Origin: Pseudomonadota bacterium
GTDB taxonomy: Bacteria; Chloroflexota; UBA6077; JAJPHF01
Direction: 5' to 3'
Assembly (NCBI GenBank): GCA_021325365.1
Contig: JAJPHF010000018.1
Coordinates: 1-53,689, forward strand
DNA: 53,689 bases
Shown here: piece by piece, positions 33,345-42,362 of the stretch
Numbering within the stretch: the first letter of the stretch is position 1
Layout: each line of letters starts with the position of its first letter
Notes under the pieces: generated by a model
Seen by the model: the letters and a program-made list of their open reading frames with translations, nothing else
What the model was told of the DNA's origin: nothing
The model's database searches: none
Translations under genes and position numbers: made by a program

Positions 33345-34528
33345 TGCACGCTACGTTCGACTATCTGATCGTCGGTGCGGGGTTCGCTGGCAGCGTGGTG
33401 GCAGAGCGGCTCGCGTCGCAGGCCGGCCAGCGGGTCTTGCTGGTCGATCGTCGCCCGCACGTCGGTGGTAACGCCTACGACCATTACGATGACGCCGGCG
33501 TGCTCGTGCACAAGTACGGTCCGCACATTTTTCATACCAACTCCGATCGGGTATGGCAGTATCTTTCACAGTTTACTCGCTGGCGGCCCTATGAACACCG
33601 GGTGCTAGCCAGCGTGGATGGCCAGCTCGTGCCCATCCCTATCAATCTGGATACGGTCAACCGGCTGTATGGGCTCAACCTGACGTCGGCTGAGCTGGAG
33701 AGCTGGCTGGCGGCGCGTGCCGAGCCACGCGCCGCGCTCCGGACCTCCGAGGACGTTGTGGTGAGCAAAGTCGGCCGCGAGCTGTATGAGAAGTTCTTTC
33801 GCGGCTACACGCGCAAGCAGTGGGGGCTGGACCCCTCGGAGCTGGATGCGGCAGTGACCGCGCGGGTGCCGACGCGTACGAACCGCGACGACCGCTACTT
33901 CACCGACACGTATCAGGCGATGCCGCTCCATGGGTACACCCGCTTGTTCGAGAACATGCTGGCCCACCCGAACATCAAGGTCATGCTGAACACTGACTAC
34001 CGCGAGATTGCCGGCGTTATCCCGTATCGCGAACTCATATATACCGGTCCGATCGACGAGTATTTCGATTACTGCTACGGTAAGTTGCCATATCGATCGC
34101 TGACGTTCGCGTTTCGGACGTTCGATATTCCGCAATTGCAGCCCGTTGCAGTGGTGAACTACCCGAACGAGCATGAATATACGCGGGCAACGGAGTTCAA
34201 GCATCTGACCGGGCAACAACACTCGCGGACGACTCTCGTCTATGAGTATCCGGGCGCGGACGGGGACCCGTATTATCCCATACCTCGGCCTGAGAACGCT
34301 CAGCTGTATCGGCGTTACAAAGACCGTGCAGATCTAACGCCAGGCGTTCACTTCGTGGGGCGGCTTGCGACGTACAAGTATTACAACATGGATCAAGTAG
34401 TCGCCCAGGCGCTCGCCCTGTTTGATCGCTTGGTCGCTGGCAGGCGCGGCGCCCGAACAGAAGACCTAGCCGGCCACGAAGAGTCGACCGGCAGCCGGCC
34501 CGCGCGGCTGGCCCACGCTCTCGCGTGA
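33344..34528 (+). CDS. glf: UDP-galactopyranose mutase
   Basis: A 394-residue flavoenzyme that converts UDP-galactopyranose to UDP-galactofuranose. The FAD-binding VGAGFAGSVVAERL (G11-x-G13-x2-G16) opens the protein, followed by RRPHVGGNAYD, the YGPHIFHTN motif, FRGYTRKQWG, the substrate-loop RYFTDTYQAMPLHGYT and the end FVGRLATYKYYNMDQVV. All are canonical for Glf. GAGGGGA precedes the ATG, which overlaps the preceding GT2 stop by one base. Its presence says the surface polysaccharide contains galactofuranose, which the epimerase at 29946 may supply through UDP-galactose. Confidence 0.95.
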   Translation: MHATFDYLIVGAGFAGSVVAERLASQAGQRVLLVDRRPHVGGNAYDHYDDAGVLVHKYGPHIFHTNSDRVWQYLSQFTRWRPYEHRVLASVDGQLVPIPINLDTVNRLYGLNLTSAELESWLAARAEPRAALRTSEDVVVSKVGRELYEKFFRGYTRKQWGLDPSELDAAVTARVPTRTNRDDRYFTDTYQAMPLHGYTRLFENMLAHPNIKVMLNTDYREIAGVIPYRELIYTGPIDEYFDYCYGKLPYRSLTFAFRTFDIPQLQPVAVVNYPNEHEYTRATEFKHLTGQQHSRTTLVYEYPGADGDPYYPIPRPENAQLYRRYKDRADLTPGVHFVGRLATYKYYNMDQVVAQALALFDRLVAGRRGARTEDLAGHEESTGSRPARLAHALA

Positions 34529-34618
34529 CGCAGACGGCTTTAGGCGGCCGCGGAGGCCACGCGGACGACGACCTGAGGCGCGCGGTGCGGTCTCGGAACG
34601 TTCACGGGTGGAGTGGCG

Positions 34619-35974
34619 ATGCGAGGGATCAGAGGGCGTCGTATCGCCAACACGCGCTCGTCTCTGCGCGCCAGTCGGCGGCCTGAAGACCCCAGGACGG
34701 CCGGCTGGTTCGGCCTGCCGTCGATCCGTGTGCTGGCTTGTGTTCTGGCGCTTGCTATGCTTGTCGCCGGTAGGCCCGCGCGTGCCGCTCCGCCGGCCGC
34801 CGCCAGCCCGCAGCCGTTCGTCGAGACGTTCGATGGCCGGCCCGATCACCCGCAGCCGTGGCACCCCGACAACTGGGACGTCACTATCCACTCCCGTGAC
34901 CGGGAAACCTTCTACAATTTGGAGCCGATGGACGCGGGGCATAGCGCCCATTGCGGCGCTCCGCCGGCCATGCACCACGTCGACTCGTACGAGGACGCCG
35001 TCTTCCAGTGCAATGACCACGTCATGACGGCGATCAAAGCGGGCGGTTACGGCGTGATCTACTTGACGCCCAACCAGCTAGTCGACTTCAGCGATGGCGA
35101 GGCCGTCATCCGCTTCGACATGTCCACCCTGCGCACCTCGTTCAGGGACTGGATCGATCTGTGGATCACTCCCTACGACGAGGAGCTGCAGCTGCCGCTC
35201 GATCGATGGCTACCCGATCTCAACGGCGAGCCCCGCGATGCCATTCACATCAAGATGAATCAGGTTTTTTCGTCGGGCGGGAACGCCCAGACGGTCTTCG
35301 GGGGGGAGGTGATCCGCGGTTTTGACGTCCAGGACGTGCCCGCCAATGCGGGGACCGGCTACGAGAGCTTCCTTACCCCGAGTGCCACGCGGCGCGACAC
35401 GTTCGAGCTGCACATCTCTCGCACCCATCTGAAATTTGGGATGCCGGCGCACAACTTCTGGTGGATCAACGCCGACATCCGAGACCTCGGCTGGAGCCGC
35501 GGCGTGGTCCAGTTTGGGCACCATTCCTACAATCCGGCCAAGGACTGCACGCCGAGCGGCACGCTCACTTGCACGGCGAATACGTGGCACTGGGACAACG
35601 TGCAGATCTCGCGCGCGCTGCCGTTTACCATGCTGCACGCCGACCGCCGTTACGTCGACCAAAATAGCGGGTCAGCGGTGGTCTTCCCCGCGCCGGCGCC
35701 CGAAAACGCCCATCTGCGCTTCGTTGGCATCGGCAACGTGATCCAGGCGAGCTACGACGACGGAGCGACCTGGCAGGGAGTGGATCTGCAGCAGCAGCTC
35801 CGCTACGGGGATGGCAATTTCCGCTCGTACTGGACGCCCATCCCGGCCGGCACGACGAGCGTGCGCTTTCGGGGCGAAGGCTGGTATGGCGGACCGTGGA
35901 TGGTCCGCGACGTCTCCATCTGGGCGCTCGATCCCGCGATTGGTGCGGCCTGCCCCGGCTGCCCCGCCCCGTGA
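34619..35974 (+). CDS. Secreted beta-rich protein of unrecognised family, paralogue A
   Basis: A 451-residue exported protein; the leader ends near VLALAMLVAGRPARAA after a long basic N-terminus. The body is beta-rich and aromatic, with FQCNDHVMTAIKAGGYGVIY, FDMSTLRTSFRDW, GVVQFGHHSYNPAKDC (from G295) and TWHWDN (322-327). The same motifs in the same order occur in the protein at 37634-39760. The TWHWDNV-type end of a beta sandwich is common in concanavalin-like lectin and glucanase folds, so sugar binding or cleavage is a fair guess, not a finding. The next gene overlaps its stop (GTGA). It sits in the polysaccharide locus directly after glf. Confidence 0.7.
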   Translation: MRGIRGRRIANTRSSLRASRRPEDPRTAGWFGLPSIRVLACVLALAMLVAGRPARAAPPAAASPQPFVETFDGRPDHPQPWHPDNWDVTIHSRDRETFYNLEPMDAGHSAHCGAPPAMHHVDSYEDAVFQCNDHVMTAIKAGGYGVIYLTPNQLVDFSDGEAVIRFDMSTLRTSFRDWIDLWITPYDEELQLPLDRWLPDLNGEPRDAIHIKMNQVFSSGGNAQTVFGGEVIRGFDVQDVPANAGTGYESFLTPSATRRDTFELHISRTHLKFGMPAHNFWWINADIRDLGWSRGVVQFGHHSYNPAKDCTPSGTLTCTANTWHWDNVQISRALPFTMLHADRRYVDQNSGSAVVFPAPAPENAHLRFVGIGNVIQASYDDGATWQGVDLQQQLRYGDGNFRSYWTPIPAGTTSVRFRGEGWYGGPWMVRDVSIWALDPAIGAACPGCPAP

Positions 35975-37326
35975 TCGCGATGCCCGGCACCGTGCGCCGC
36001 GGCTCTGGCTCCTGGGGGCCACTGGGCCTGCTGCTCACTACCGCGGCCTGCGTGTTGCTTGGCACTGTCCTCTTTGCACCGCACGCTCGCCGTGCGGCGT
36101 CAGCGCCCGTCGCGGCCACACTGGGGGAGCTGCCCGTGGGGTGGCCGCGGACCTTGCAGCTGGGCGTCAGCGATGGGCTTAGCACGGGCGCGGCCTTACG
36201 GGCTCGTGCCCCGTTTGGCTTCCGGTATCAGTACCTGGCCGGGGGCGTCAACACCGGCAATGGCTGGGCGACCTGGAATCCGGACGGCAGCTTTGTCACG
36301 AGCTACGTTCAGGAGTCGGTGGAGAATGGGCTCATTCCGATCTTCACCTACTATATGCTTACCCAATCGCGGCCCGGCAGCGCGGCAGGCGAGAGTCAGG
36401 CCGCGTCTGCCAACCTGCAGAATACGGCCACGATGACGGCCTACTACGACGATCTGCGCCTCTTCTTCCAACGCGCCGGTGCGTTCCCAGGCACGCTGAT
36501 CGTGCTGCACGTGGAGCCGGACCTGTGGGGCTTCGCGCAGCAACGCGTGCGGGCCGATCGCGCGGACACGGTGCCGGTCCAGGTCGCTGCGACGGGGCAG
36601 CCTGAGCTGGCGGGGCTGCCCGATGACTTGCGGGGCTTCGCCCAAGGGGTCGGCCGCCTGCGTGACCGGTACGCCCCCAACGTGCTCCTGGGCTACCATC
36701 TGAGCACGTGGGGCACGGGCACCGACTTCGCCTACACCCGGCCGCCGGCGCCGGTGGTTGATGCGCTCGCCGACCGCGCGGCCGCGTACTACGCCTCGCT
36801 CGGCCAGCCGTTCGATCTCGTCTTCGCCGAGTTCAGCGACCGGGACGCGGGCTTCAAGGCGCAGATCTACGGCGATCACGGTGCCTCGTGGTGGCGCCCC
36901 GACGACTTCGACCGCCACGTCCGCTTCCTGGCGCGGTTCGCCGGTACCACGGGGCGGCGCCTCGTTCTGTGGCAGATCCCGTTCGGGAACACGAAGATGC
37001 GGGCGATGAACAATACCTGGGACCACTATCAGGACAACCGGGTGGAATGGCTGCTGGACGACCCGTCGCGGCAGCACCTCCAGGAGTATATCGACGCCGG
37101 GGTGATTGCCCTGCTCTTCGGCCGCGGTGCCGACGGGGCTACCTGCGCCTGCGATGCGGCCGGCGATGGCGTCACTAACCCCGAGCCCATCAACGGCAAC
37201 GACGGCTGGTCGCTCAACGCCGACGACGATGGCGGCTACTTCCAGCAGCAGGCGACCCGGTTCTATGGGGCTCCGCCTGTTCTGTTACCGGGCGAGTCCT
37301 CCGCTTACGAGGCCGGCGGGAGCTAG
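35971..37326 (+). CDS. Secreted TIM-barrel-like putative glycoside hydrolase
   Basis: A 451-residue protein with an N-terminal signal anchor (WGPLGLLLTTAACVLLGTVLFA). The mature part alternates strands and helices: LQLGVSDGLST, GLIPIFTYYMLTQ, GTLIVLHVEPDLWGF, NVLLGYHLSTWG, FDLVFAEFSDRD and RLVLWQIPFGNT. Acidic residues at strand ends (HVEPD and FAEFSDRD) are where clan-A-type glycosidases keep their two catalytic Glu. I cannot assign a family. GTG 35971 overlaps the preceding stop; ATG 35980 is the alternative and neither has a ribosome site, so translation is probably coupled. Lying between paralogues A and B, it may trim or process the exported polysaccharide. Confidence 0.68.
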   Translation: MIAMPGTVRRGSGSWGPLGLLLTTAACVLLGTVLFAPHARRAASAPVAATLGELPVGWPRTLQLGVSDGLSTGAALRARAPFGFRYQYLAGGVNTGNGWATWNPDGSFVTSYVQESVENGLIPIFTYYMLTQSRPGSAAGESQAASANLQNTATMTAYYDDLRLFFQRAGAFPGTLIVLHVEPDLWGFAQQRVRADRADTVPVQVAATGQPELAGLPDDLRGFAQGVGRLRDRYAPNVLLGYHLSTWGTGTDFAYTRPPAPVVDALADRAAAYYASLGQPFDLVFAEFSDRDAGFKAQIYGDHGASWWRPDDFDRHVRFLARFAGTTGRRLVLWQIPFGNTKMRAMNNTWDHYQDNRVEWLLDDPSRQHLQEYIDAGVIALLFGRGADGATCACDAAGDGVTNPEPINGNDGWSLNADDDGGYFQQQATRFYGAPPVLLPGESSAYEAGGS

Positions 37327-37327
37327 A

Positions 37328-37353
37328 CCCGACGGCGTGACGGCGTCGTCGGG
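37328..37353 (+). terminator. Hairpin behind the TIM-barrel gene
   Basis: CCCGACGGCG at 37328-37337 pairs with CGTCGTCGGG at 37344-37353 (one G-T), loop TGACGG, starting right after the TAG stop. No T tract. The following 280 bp to 37633 hold no gene; GAGGAG at 37623-37628 is the ribosome site of the next one. Confidence 0.5.
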
Positions 37354-37633
37354 CGGCTTCGCCCGCCTCCGGGTGGCATGTGCTGGCTGACACGCCGGCT
37401 GTTGCCGGACGGATGAGCCTGCTCCGTCTCTTCCGCCGCGGACCATAACCATGCCGCAACCCGCGCAAGCGCGGATGGGCCATGGCCTGGTGTCACAATC
37501 GGTTAACAGAGCGGACGGCCTTGAGCGGCGACGCTGGCAATTGCTAGCAGCGTCGGGTGGCGATCCGATAGGATAGCCGAGTTGCCCGGACTGGGCCGCC
37601 AGCTCGGAACCAATGTCAAGGCGAGGAGCCTGC

Positions 37634-39760
37634 ATGGGAATCTCTCGCGCTCTGTCGGCGCTTCTCGGCATCCTCTGTATCAGCGTGGGCGCCTGGCTCG
37701 TCGGCCCGGCCGTGCAGGCGCAGACGCCCGCCCAGTCCTACCTCCAGACGTTCGACGGCATGCCTGCCGCGCCCATGGCCTACCGCCCGCCAGGCTGGGA
37801 CGTGCAGATCCAGAGTCGTGACATGCAGACCTGGACGAGCTTGGAACCGATGACCGCGCAGCACGGCCCGGACTGCAGCCCCCCGCCGGCGACGTTTCCG
37901 CTCGGCGGCGACTACCCGAGCCATGTCTTCCAGTGTCACGATCACGTCATGACTGCCATTCAGGCGGGAGGGTACGGCGTCATCTACTTGACCCCGCCCG
38001 CGCTCGCCGATTTCAGTCAAGGCGAGGTGGTCATTCGCTGGGACATGTCCACGCTGCGCACGTCGTACCGTGATTGGACCGACGTGTGGGTAAGCCCGCT
38101 GGGGGATCACCTGGCGCTTCCGCTCGAAAACGACTTCCAGGTGGACCTGGCCGGCGCACCGCGCCGCGCCGTGCACGCGAAGATGGGCCAGTTCTTTAGC
38201 GCCGCGGGGCCTTGGACCTCCTTCGGGATCGAGACGACTCGCGACTTCATCTCCACGAGCCTGCCCAACACGCTCCAAGGCTACGAGACCGTGCTCACGC
38301 CCGACGCTGCGCGCCGCGATACCTTCGAGATGCACTTGAGTCGGACGCACGTCAAGATCGGCATGCCCGCCTACAACCTGTGGTGGACGGACACGGACAT
38401 CCCGGACCTGGGCTGGACGCAAGGCGTGGTCCAGTTCGGGCACCACTCCTACAATCCAGCCAAGGACTGCACGCCGAGCGCCACGCTCGCCTGCACGGCG
38501 GATACGTGGCACTGGGACAACGTGAGCATCAGTCCGGCCGTGCCGATCACGATCACCGCGCTGAGCCCGCGGCAGATTAGCGACCAAGCGCCCGGTGGCT
38601 GGGTACTGCCCAGCCCCGCTCCCGCCGAGAGTTACCTGCAGTTCAGCGCCAACAATGCCCCAAACAACACGCCGCAGATCACGCTCAGCTTCGACGGCGG
38701 CCAGACCTGGCAAACGGTCCAGCCCCAGCCGAGCGGCCTGCCGACAAATGATACGATCGCTGCCCGCAGCTACTGGGTGCCGCTACCGGCGGGCACGACC
38801 GCCGTCCAGGTCCGGGGCCAGGGTGGCTACTGGGGCGGCTCCTGGCAAGCCAAGGACGCGAGTGTCTGGACGGGGTCATTGACGAGCTGCACGCCCCGCC
38901 CCCCGGTTGGGGTGTCCGTCGCAGCGGCTGGAGCCGGCCGGTTAAGCGTCACGGTGAGCGCCCAGAATGCTCCCCAGACGTCGCCCAACTCCGTGCAGAT
39001 GCTCCAGTTTCTTGGCAACGGCGTGCGGATCCAGCTCGACGGGCAGACGTATAGCACGCCGTTCATGGTGAACCTGGCGGCGAGAACCTCGCAGAAGACG
39101 TTCGTTATCCAGCAGCCATCGCCGGGTCAGGCGGTGACCGTGCCGCTGGTGGTTGTCGACGCCTGTGGACCGTGGTCCACGTTTGTAGGCGGCGGCACGT
39201 CGGCAATTGCGAGTGGCGCACCGGGGACGTCCTCGGCGCCCAGTGCCGTGGCGCCCAATGTCGCAGGGACACCGCCGAGCGCGCCGAGCGCTACCCCCAC
39301 GCGTGGGCCTGCGACGGCGACGCCCACGCCCCTGACGCACGCGAGCGTGGCCAGCATGTCGGCGCAGGTAGCCACTCCCACTCCGGTGCCGAGCGTCAGC
39401 ACCAGCACGGCGCTCGCGGCCGCTCCCCTTGCGGTGCCCTCGTCGCCGAACGTGTCGGTGCCCACCAGCGTGACCCGTGGACCGAGCGTCCCGAATCCCA
39501 GTGTTGGCATAGCAAGCCCGAGCGTCGTGGCCCCCGCGGGAGGCGCCGGCGCCCCCGCCCGGCCATCGGGCCCCTGGATGCCGCTTCTTGGATCGCCGCC
39601 TGGATTGCCCGCACCGTACCCCCAACAGTGGATGCCGTTCGGCTATCCTGGTCCGCCGCCGGGTTGGCCGCCCGCGTATCCTGGCAATGCTTGGACGGTA
39701 CCGCCCGCCGACCTTCCGCCGGGTGCCCCGCTCGCACCTGACGAGCCGAACGCCCCCTGA
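37634..39760 (+). CDS. Large secreted multidomain protein, paralogue B with CxPRPPVGV domain
   Basis: A 708-residue exported protein (leader LSALLGILCISVGAWL.. ending VQAQ). Residues about 35-415 match paralogue A: FQCHDHVMTAIQAGGYGVIY, WDMSTLRTSYRDW, GVVQFGHHSYNPAKDC (from G264) and TWHWDN. Residues about 419-517 form a second domain bounded by CTPRPPVGV and DACGPWSTFVG, also found in the M23 protein at 21247. The rest is a Ser/Thr/Pro linker with TPTP runs and a Pro/Gly/Tyr-rich tail (PPGWPPAYPG). No sorting tail is present. ATG 37634 has GAGGAG five bases upstream. Probably an extracellular matrix or polysaccharide-binding protein. Confidence 0.72.
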   Translation: MGISRALSALLGILCISVGAWLVGPAVQAQTPAQSYLQTFDGMPAAPMAYRPPGWDVQIQSRDMQTWTSLEPMTAQHGPDCSPPPATFPLGGDYPSHVFQCHDHVMTAIQAGGYGVIYLTPPALADFSQGEVVIRWDMSTLRTSYRDWTDVWVSPLGDHLALPLENDFQVDLAGAPRRAVHAKMGQFFSAAGPWTSFGIETTRDFISTSLPNTLQGYETVLTPDAARRDTFEMHLSRTHVKIGMPAYNLWWTDTDIPDLGWTQGVVQFGHHSYNPAKDCTPSATLACTADTWHWDNVSISPAVPITITALSPRQISDQAPGGWVLPSPAPAESYLQFSANNAPNNTPQITLSFDGGQTWQTVQPQPSGLPTNDTIAARSYWVPLPAGTTAVQVRGQGGYWGGSWQAKDASVWTGSLTSCTPRPPVGVSVAAAGAGRLSVTVSAQNAPQTSPNSVQMLQFLGNGVRIQLDGQTYSTPFMVNLAARTSQKTFVIQQPSPGQAVTVPLVVVDACGPWSTFVGGGTSAIASGAPGTSSAPSAVAPNVAGTPPSAPSATPTRGPATATPTPLTHASVASMSAQVATPTPVPSVSTSTALAAAPLAVPSSPNVSVPTSVTRGPSVPNPSVGIASPSVVAPAGGAGAPARPSGPWMPLLGSPPGLPAPYPQQWMPFGYPGPPPGWPPAYPGNAWTVPPADLPPGAPLAPDEPNAP

Positions 39761-39799
39761 TCATAGCAAGCCAATGACGGCTGGTCCCTCAGCGCCGAT

Positions 39800-40576
39800 T
39801 CAGAAAGGCTTACGTGCTAACGCGTGTAGTCGTACAGCAAGGAGCGCAGTCGCGAAGTGCCGACCTCCCGCCGGTAAGGCGTACTTGGCTACATGCGCCG
39901 CACAGCCCCGTGCCTGTAGGTGCCGAATCCATCCTTGGTGACCATGGACCTCTATCTGGCTGAACCCAACCCGGCGTAGCATACGCCGGAGCGTGTCTGG
40001 TGTAAAGAAGCGAATATGCGGATCACGCCAGGGTTCAGCGACGGAGAGAGCATCTCCAAAAGGATTCCAGACACCGAACAACCCAAGCTCGATACGTCGC
40101 CGGAGATGCGCGGTGTTGGGCGTCGTAGCGATAAGGAAGGCCCCGGGCTTCAGTACACGAAGAATTTCCGCTGCGACCTCGTGAGGGGCGAACAAATGCT
40201 CGAGAACTTCGATGCACACTACCGCGTCGAACGTGTTCTCAGCGAACGGCAGCGGCTGATCGATATGAATGAGGCGTGCGTCTAGGCCTCGGGCTTGGGC
40301 CGTCTGAACACCAACCGCCGATACGTCCACGCCGATGTATCGGCGGCCATTTTCAGTCAGCCATATACCTGAGGTTTGGCCGTCACCGCAACCAAGATCT
40401 AGACAGAGGGCGCCACGCGGGATGAGCTTGTCCATATGGCGCCGGACTGGATCCGGCAGGTCACCATACTGGCCTCTTGCTTCACTGGCACGCAGTTCTA
40501 AGTGCTCCTCATTCCAATAGCCATCATAGTACGTCTTTACAGAGCTTTCTGGTGAGTTTGACAGGATGGAATTCAT
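39800..40576 (-). CDS. SAM-dependent methyltransferase
   Basis: A 258-residue class I methyltransferase. CLDLGCGDGQ is motif I, YIGVDVSAVGV binds the ribose, FDAVVCIEVLEHL is the Methyltransf_11/UbiG-type motif and LRVLKPGAFLIATTPN the post-motif. A C-terminal VGFSQIEVHGHQG segment completes the fold. It probably methylates a sugar or lipid-linked intermediate in the polysaccharide pathway. GGAG lies nine bases before the ATG. The gene and its upstream region are visibly less GC-rich than neighbours, suggesting acquisition from another source. It converges with paralogue B. Confidence 0.83.
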   Translation of the reverse strand: MNSILSNSPESSVKTYYDGYWNEEHLELRASEARGQYGDLPDPVRRHMDKLIPRGALCLDLGCGDGQTSGIWLTENGRRYIGVDVSAVGVQTAQARGLDARLIHIDQPLPFAENTFDAVVCIEVLEHLFAPHEVAAEILRVLKPGAFLIATTPNTAHLRRRIELGLFGVWNPFGDALSVAEPWRDPHIRFFTPDTLRRMLRRVGFSQIEVHGHQGWIRHLQARGCAAHVAKYALPAGGRHFATALLAVRLHALARKPF

Positions 40577-40778
40577 TGGATATATCTCCTTTGAACCGAA
40601 CCTTCGTATTGCTGAATCTCTCTTGACTCGTTGCCTGACACTGAACTCGCCATGTGCAGCATGGGCTACGACATTTCGTGCCGTAGGCACACCACAGCCG
40701 GGAGCGAGAACGTATTGGTGGGAATAGGAGGCTGACCACCTGCGCACTGGGCGGGAATGAGAACATCATCGATCTGCA

Positions 40779-41957
40779 CTAAGCAGCCGACGGTGCTGCT
40801 ACATTGTGTAATCTTGCATCCGCTGCTATACGTTCCAGGATCATGGTGGCCTTGGTCCCAGCTATCTCGGGGGTGAAGGTAGACTCCACTCGTTGACGGG
40901 CGGATTGTCCTAGCGTGCGGCGCAACCGGTGATCCCGGAGCAGGGCGTGCATAGCTTCGGCTAGCGCGGCAGTATCGCCCGGCGGAGCGAGCAGGCCGGC
41001 TTCGCCATCCGGTATGATCTCGGGAATTCCGCCACTGTGGAATGCAACTACCGGAAGTCCCGCGGCGGCTGCCTCGAGTACGGCTAGCGGGCACGGATCA
41101 TCGTAGGAAGGGTGGACGAAAACATCAAAGCTATTGAGCAAGCGTGGGATATCCGAGCGCCGCCCTAAGAAGTGTATCTGGCTACTCACGGACGTCTGTT
41201 GAGCCTGCATCCTTAGGGCGTGGGCGAGTTGCCCGTCGCCCACGATAACCAAATGGGCATCGACATGGCGGTGTGCCACCTTCGCGAACGCCTGGATCGT
41301 TTCACTGTGTCCCTTATAAGGGTCTAGACGTGCGACGAAGCCCAGCACCTGGGCGTCGGGCGCCAGACCTAGCTCCATGCGAACATCGATGGAAGAAGCT
41401 CGTGCGGCCGAGAGAGGCGGCATCGCGTTATGGATCGTCGTTACGCGAGCTGGAGGAATTCCAAAATCGATGGCCTGCTGGCGAATGAAGTCGCTCACCG
41501 TAATTACATGTTCGCAGGTCCGGAGGCGGGAAAGCGTTGCTGGCCGGAGCCACCAGCCGATGTTGTAATGAAGGTGGATGATCTGCGGTTTCTTCAGGAG
41601 TGTTGCGAGATAAGTTGTCGCGGAGCAGTCCCAGATCTGCTGATTTGAGATGAGCACATCGGGGTCATAGCGTCTTGCTGCTTGGTAGAGCGCGGGTAGC
41701 CGCAGCCGGAAGCGGGCACGCGCCACGAGCTTTCCGGGGATTGAGCGTAACCCGGAGGTGTGGGGGCGCCAGCCCATATCGAAGCCCGCCACGTCAGTAC
41801 GAGCCATCTGCCTGAACTGGGCGGGGCTGACTGTATCCCCGGTCCATTCATGATGAAGTACGAGGGCGTCGCCATGAGAGCGATGTGCGAGCAGCGTTGC
41901 GAGGACGCGGGCTTCTGAGGAAAAGCCATTCGCGATCTGGATAGCAAGTATCTTCAT
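40779..41957 (-). CDS. Glycosyltransferase family 4
   Basis: A 392-residue GT-B transferase. The C-terminal domain is classical GT4: LGFVARLDPYKGHSETIQAF, LVIVGDGQLAHALRMQA, IHFLGRRSDIPRLLNSFDVFVHPS and the E-x7-E segment in CPLAVLEAAAAGLPVVAFHSGGIPE. The acceptor domain has IANGFSSEARVLATLLA and LLKKPQIIHLHYNIGWW. It adds a sugar to the repeat unit on the cytoplasmic side. GGGGGTG lies before the ATG. It shares the lower GC content of the methyltransferase gene; about 200 bp of noncoding DNA separates the two. Confidence 0.87.
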   Translation of the reverse strand: MKILAIQIANGFSSEARVLATLLAHRSHGDALVLHHEWTGDTVSPAQFRQMARTDVAGFDMGWRPHTSGLRSIPGKLVARARFRLRLPALYQAARRYDPDVLISNQQIWDCSATTYLATLLKKPQIIHLHYNIGWWLRPATLSRLRTCEHVITVSDFIRQQAIDFGIPPARVTTIHNAMPPLSAARASSIDVRMELGLAPDAQVLGFVARLDPYKGHSETIQAFAKVAHRHVDAHLVIVGDGQLAHALRMQAQQTSVSSQIHFLGRRSDIPRLLNSFDVFVHPSYDDPCPLAVLEAAAAGLPVVAFHSGGIPEIIPDGEAGLLAPPGDTAALAEAMHALLRDHRLRRTLGQSARQRVESTFTPEIAGTKATMILERIAADARLHNVAAPSAA

Positions 41958-42362
41958 TGGCACCCCCTGGTGCTCGGCCCAGCCTTGGTAGTGTGACGTG
42001 TACTCGGGTGCTGCATTGGCGCTTGCGTAGGGGGGCAATTCGGGCCGAGGTCGGCGGATCGGGAATGGGCCCGAGGTGGGAGCCCAACAGAGTGAGAATG
42101 AGGAGAGATAGCGGCGCCTCCGGAAGCAGTCCGCCGAGTCGCGGGACTCGTGAGAGGTCGACGACGCTCAGATGAGAGCGAGGCGAGAATGTCGTATGCA
42201 TATGGACGGCGAGTGGGGCGGGAGCACCCGGTCGACGTCCGCAATGATTGGCTCGGCGGGCGTCGGGTCAAGGCGATGGTGTGCCAGCCCATGGGCGGCC
42301 CGTCGGCTCGTAGCGTGTCGCTATAGCGTGTGGTGGCTGGTGTGCTCGCCAACGTACGCTTC
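41958..42362. other. Intergenic region inside the leftward polysaccharide genes
   Basis: About 400 bp between two leftward glycosyltransferase genes. I see no gene, strong hairpin or promoter in it. Frames covering it overlap known genes in other frames and lack ribosome sites. Its length within a packed gene cluster could mark a junction or the remains of a lost gene. Confidence 0.4.
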
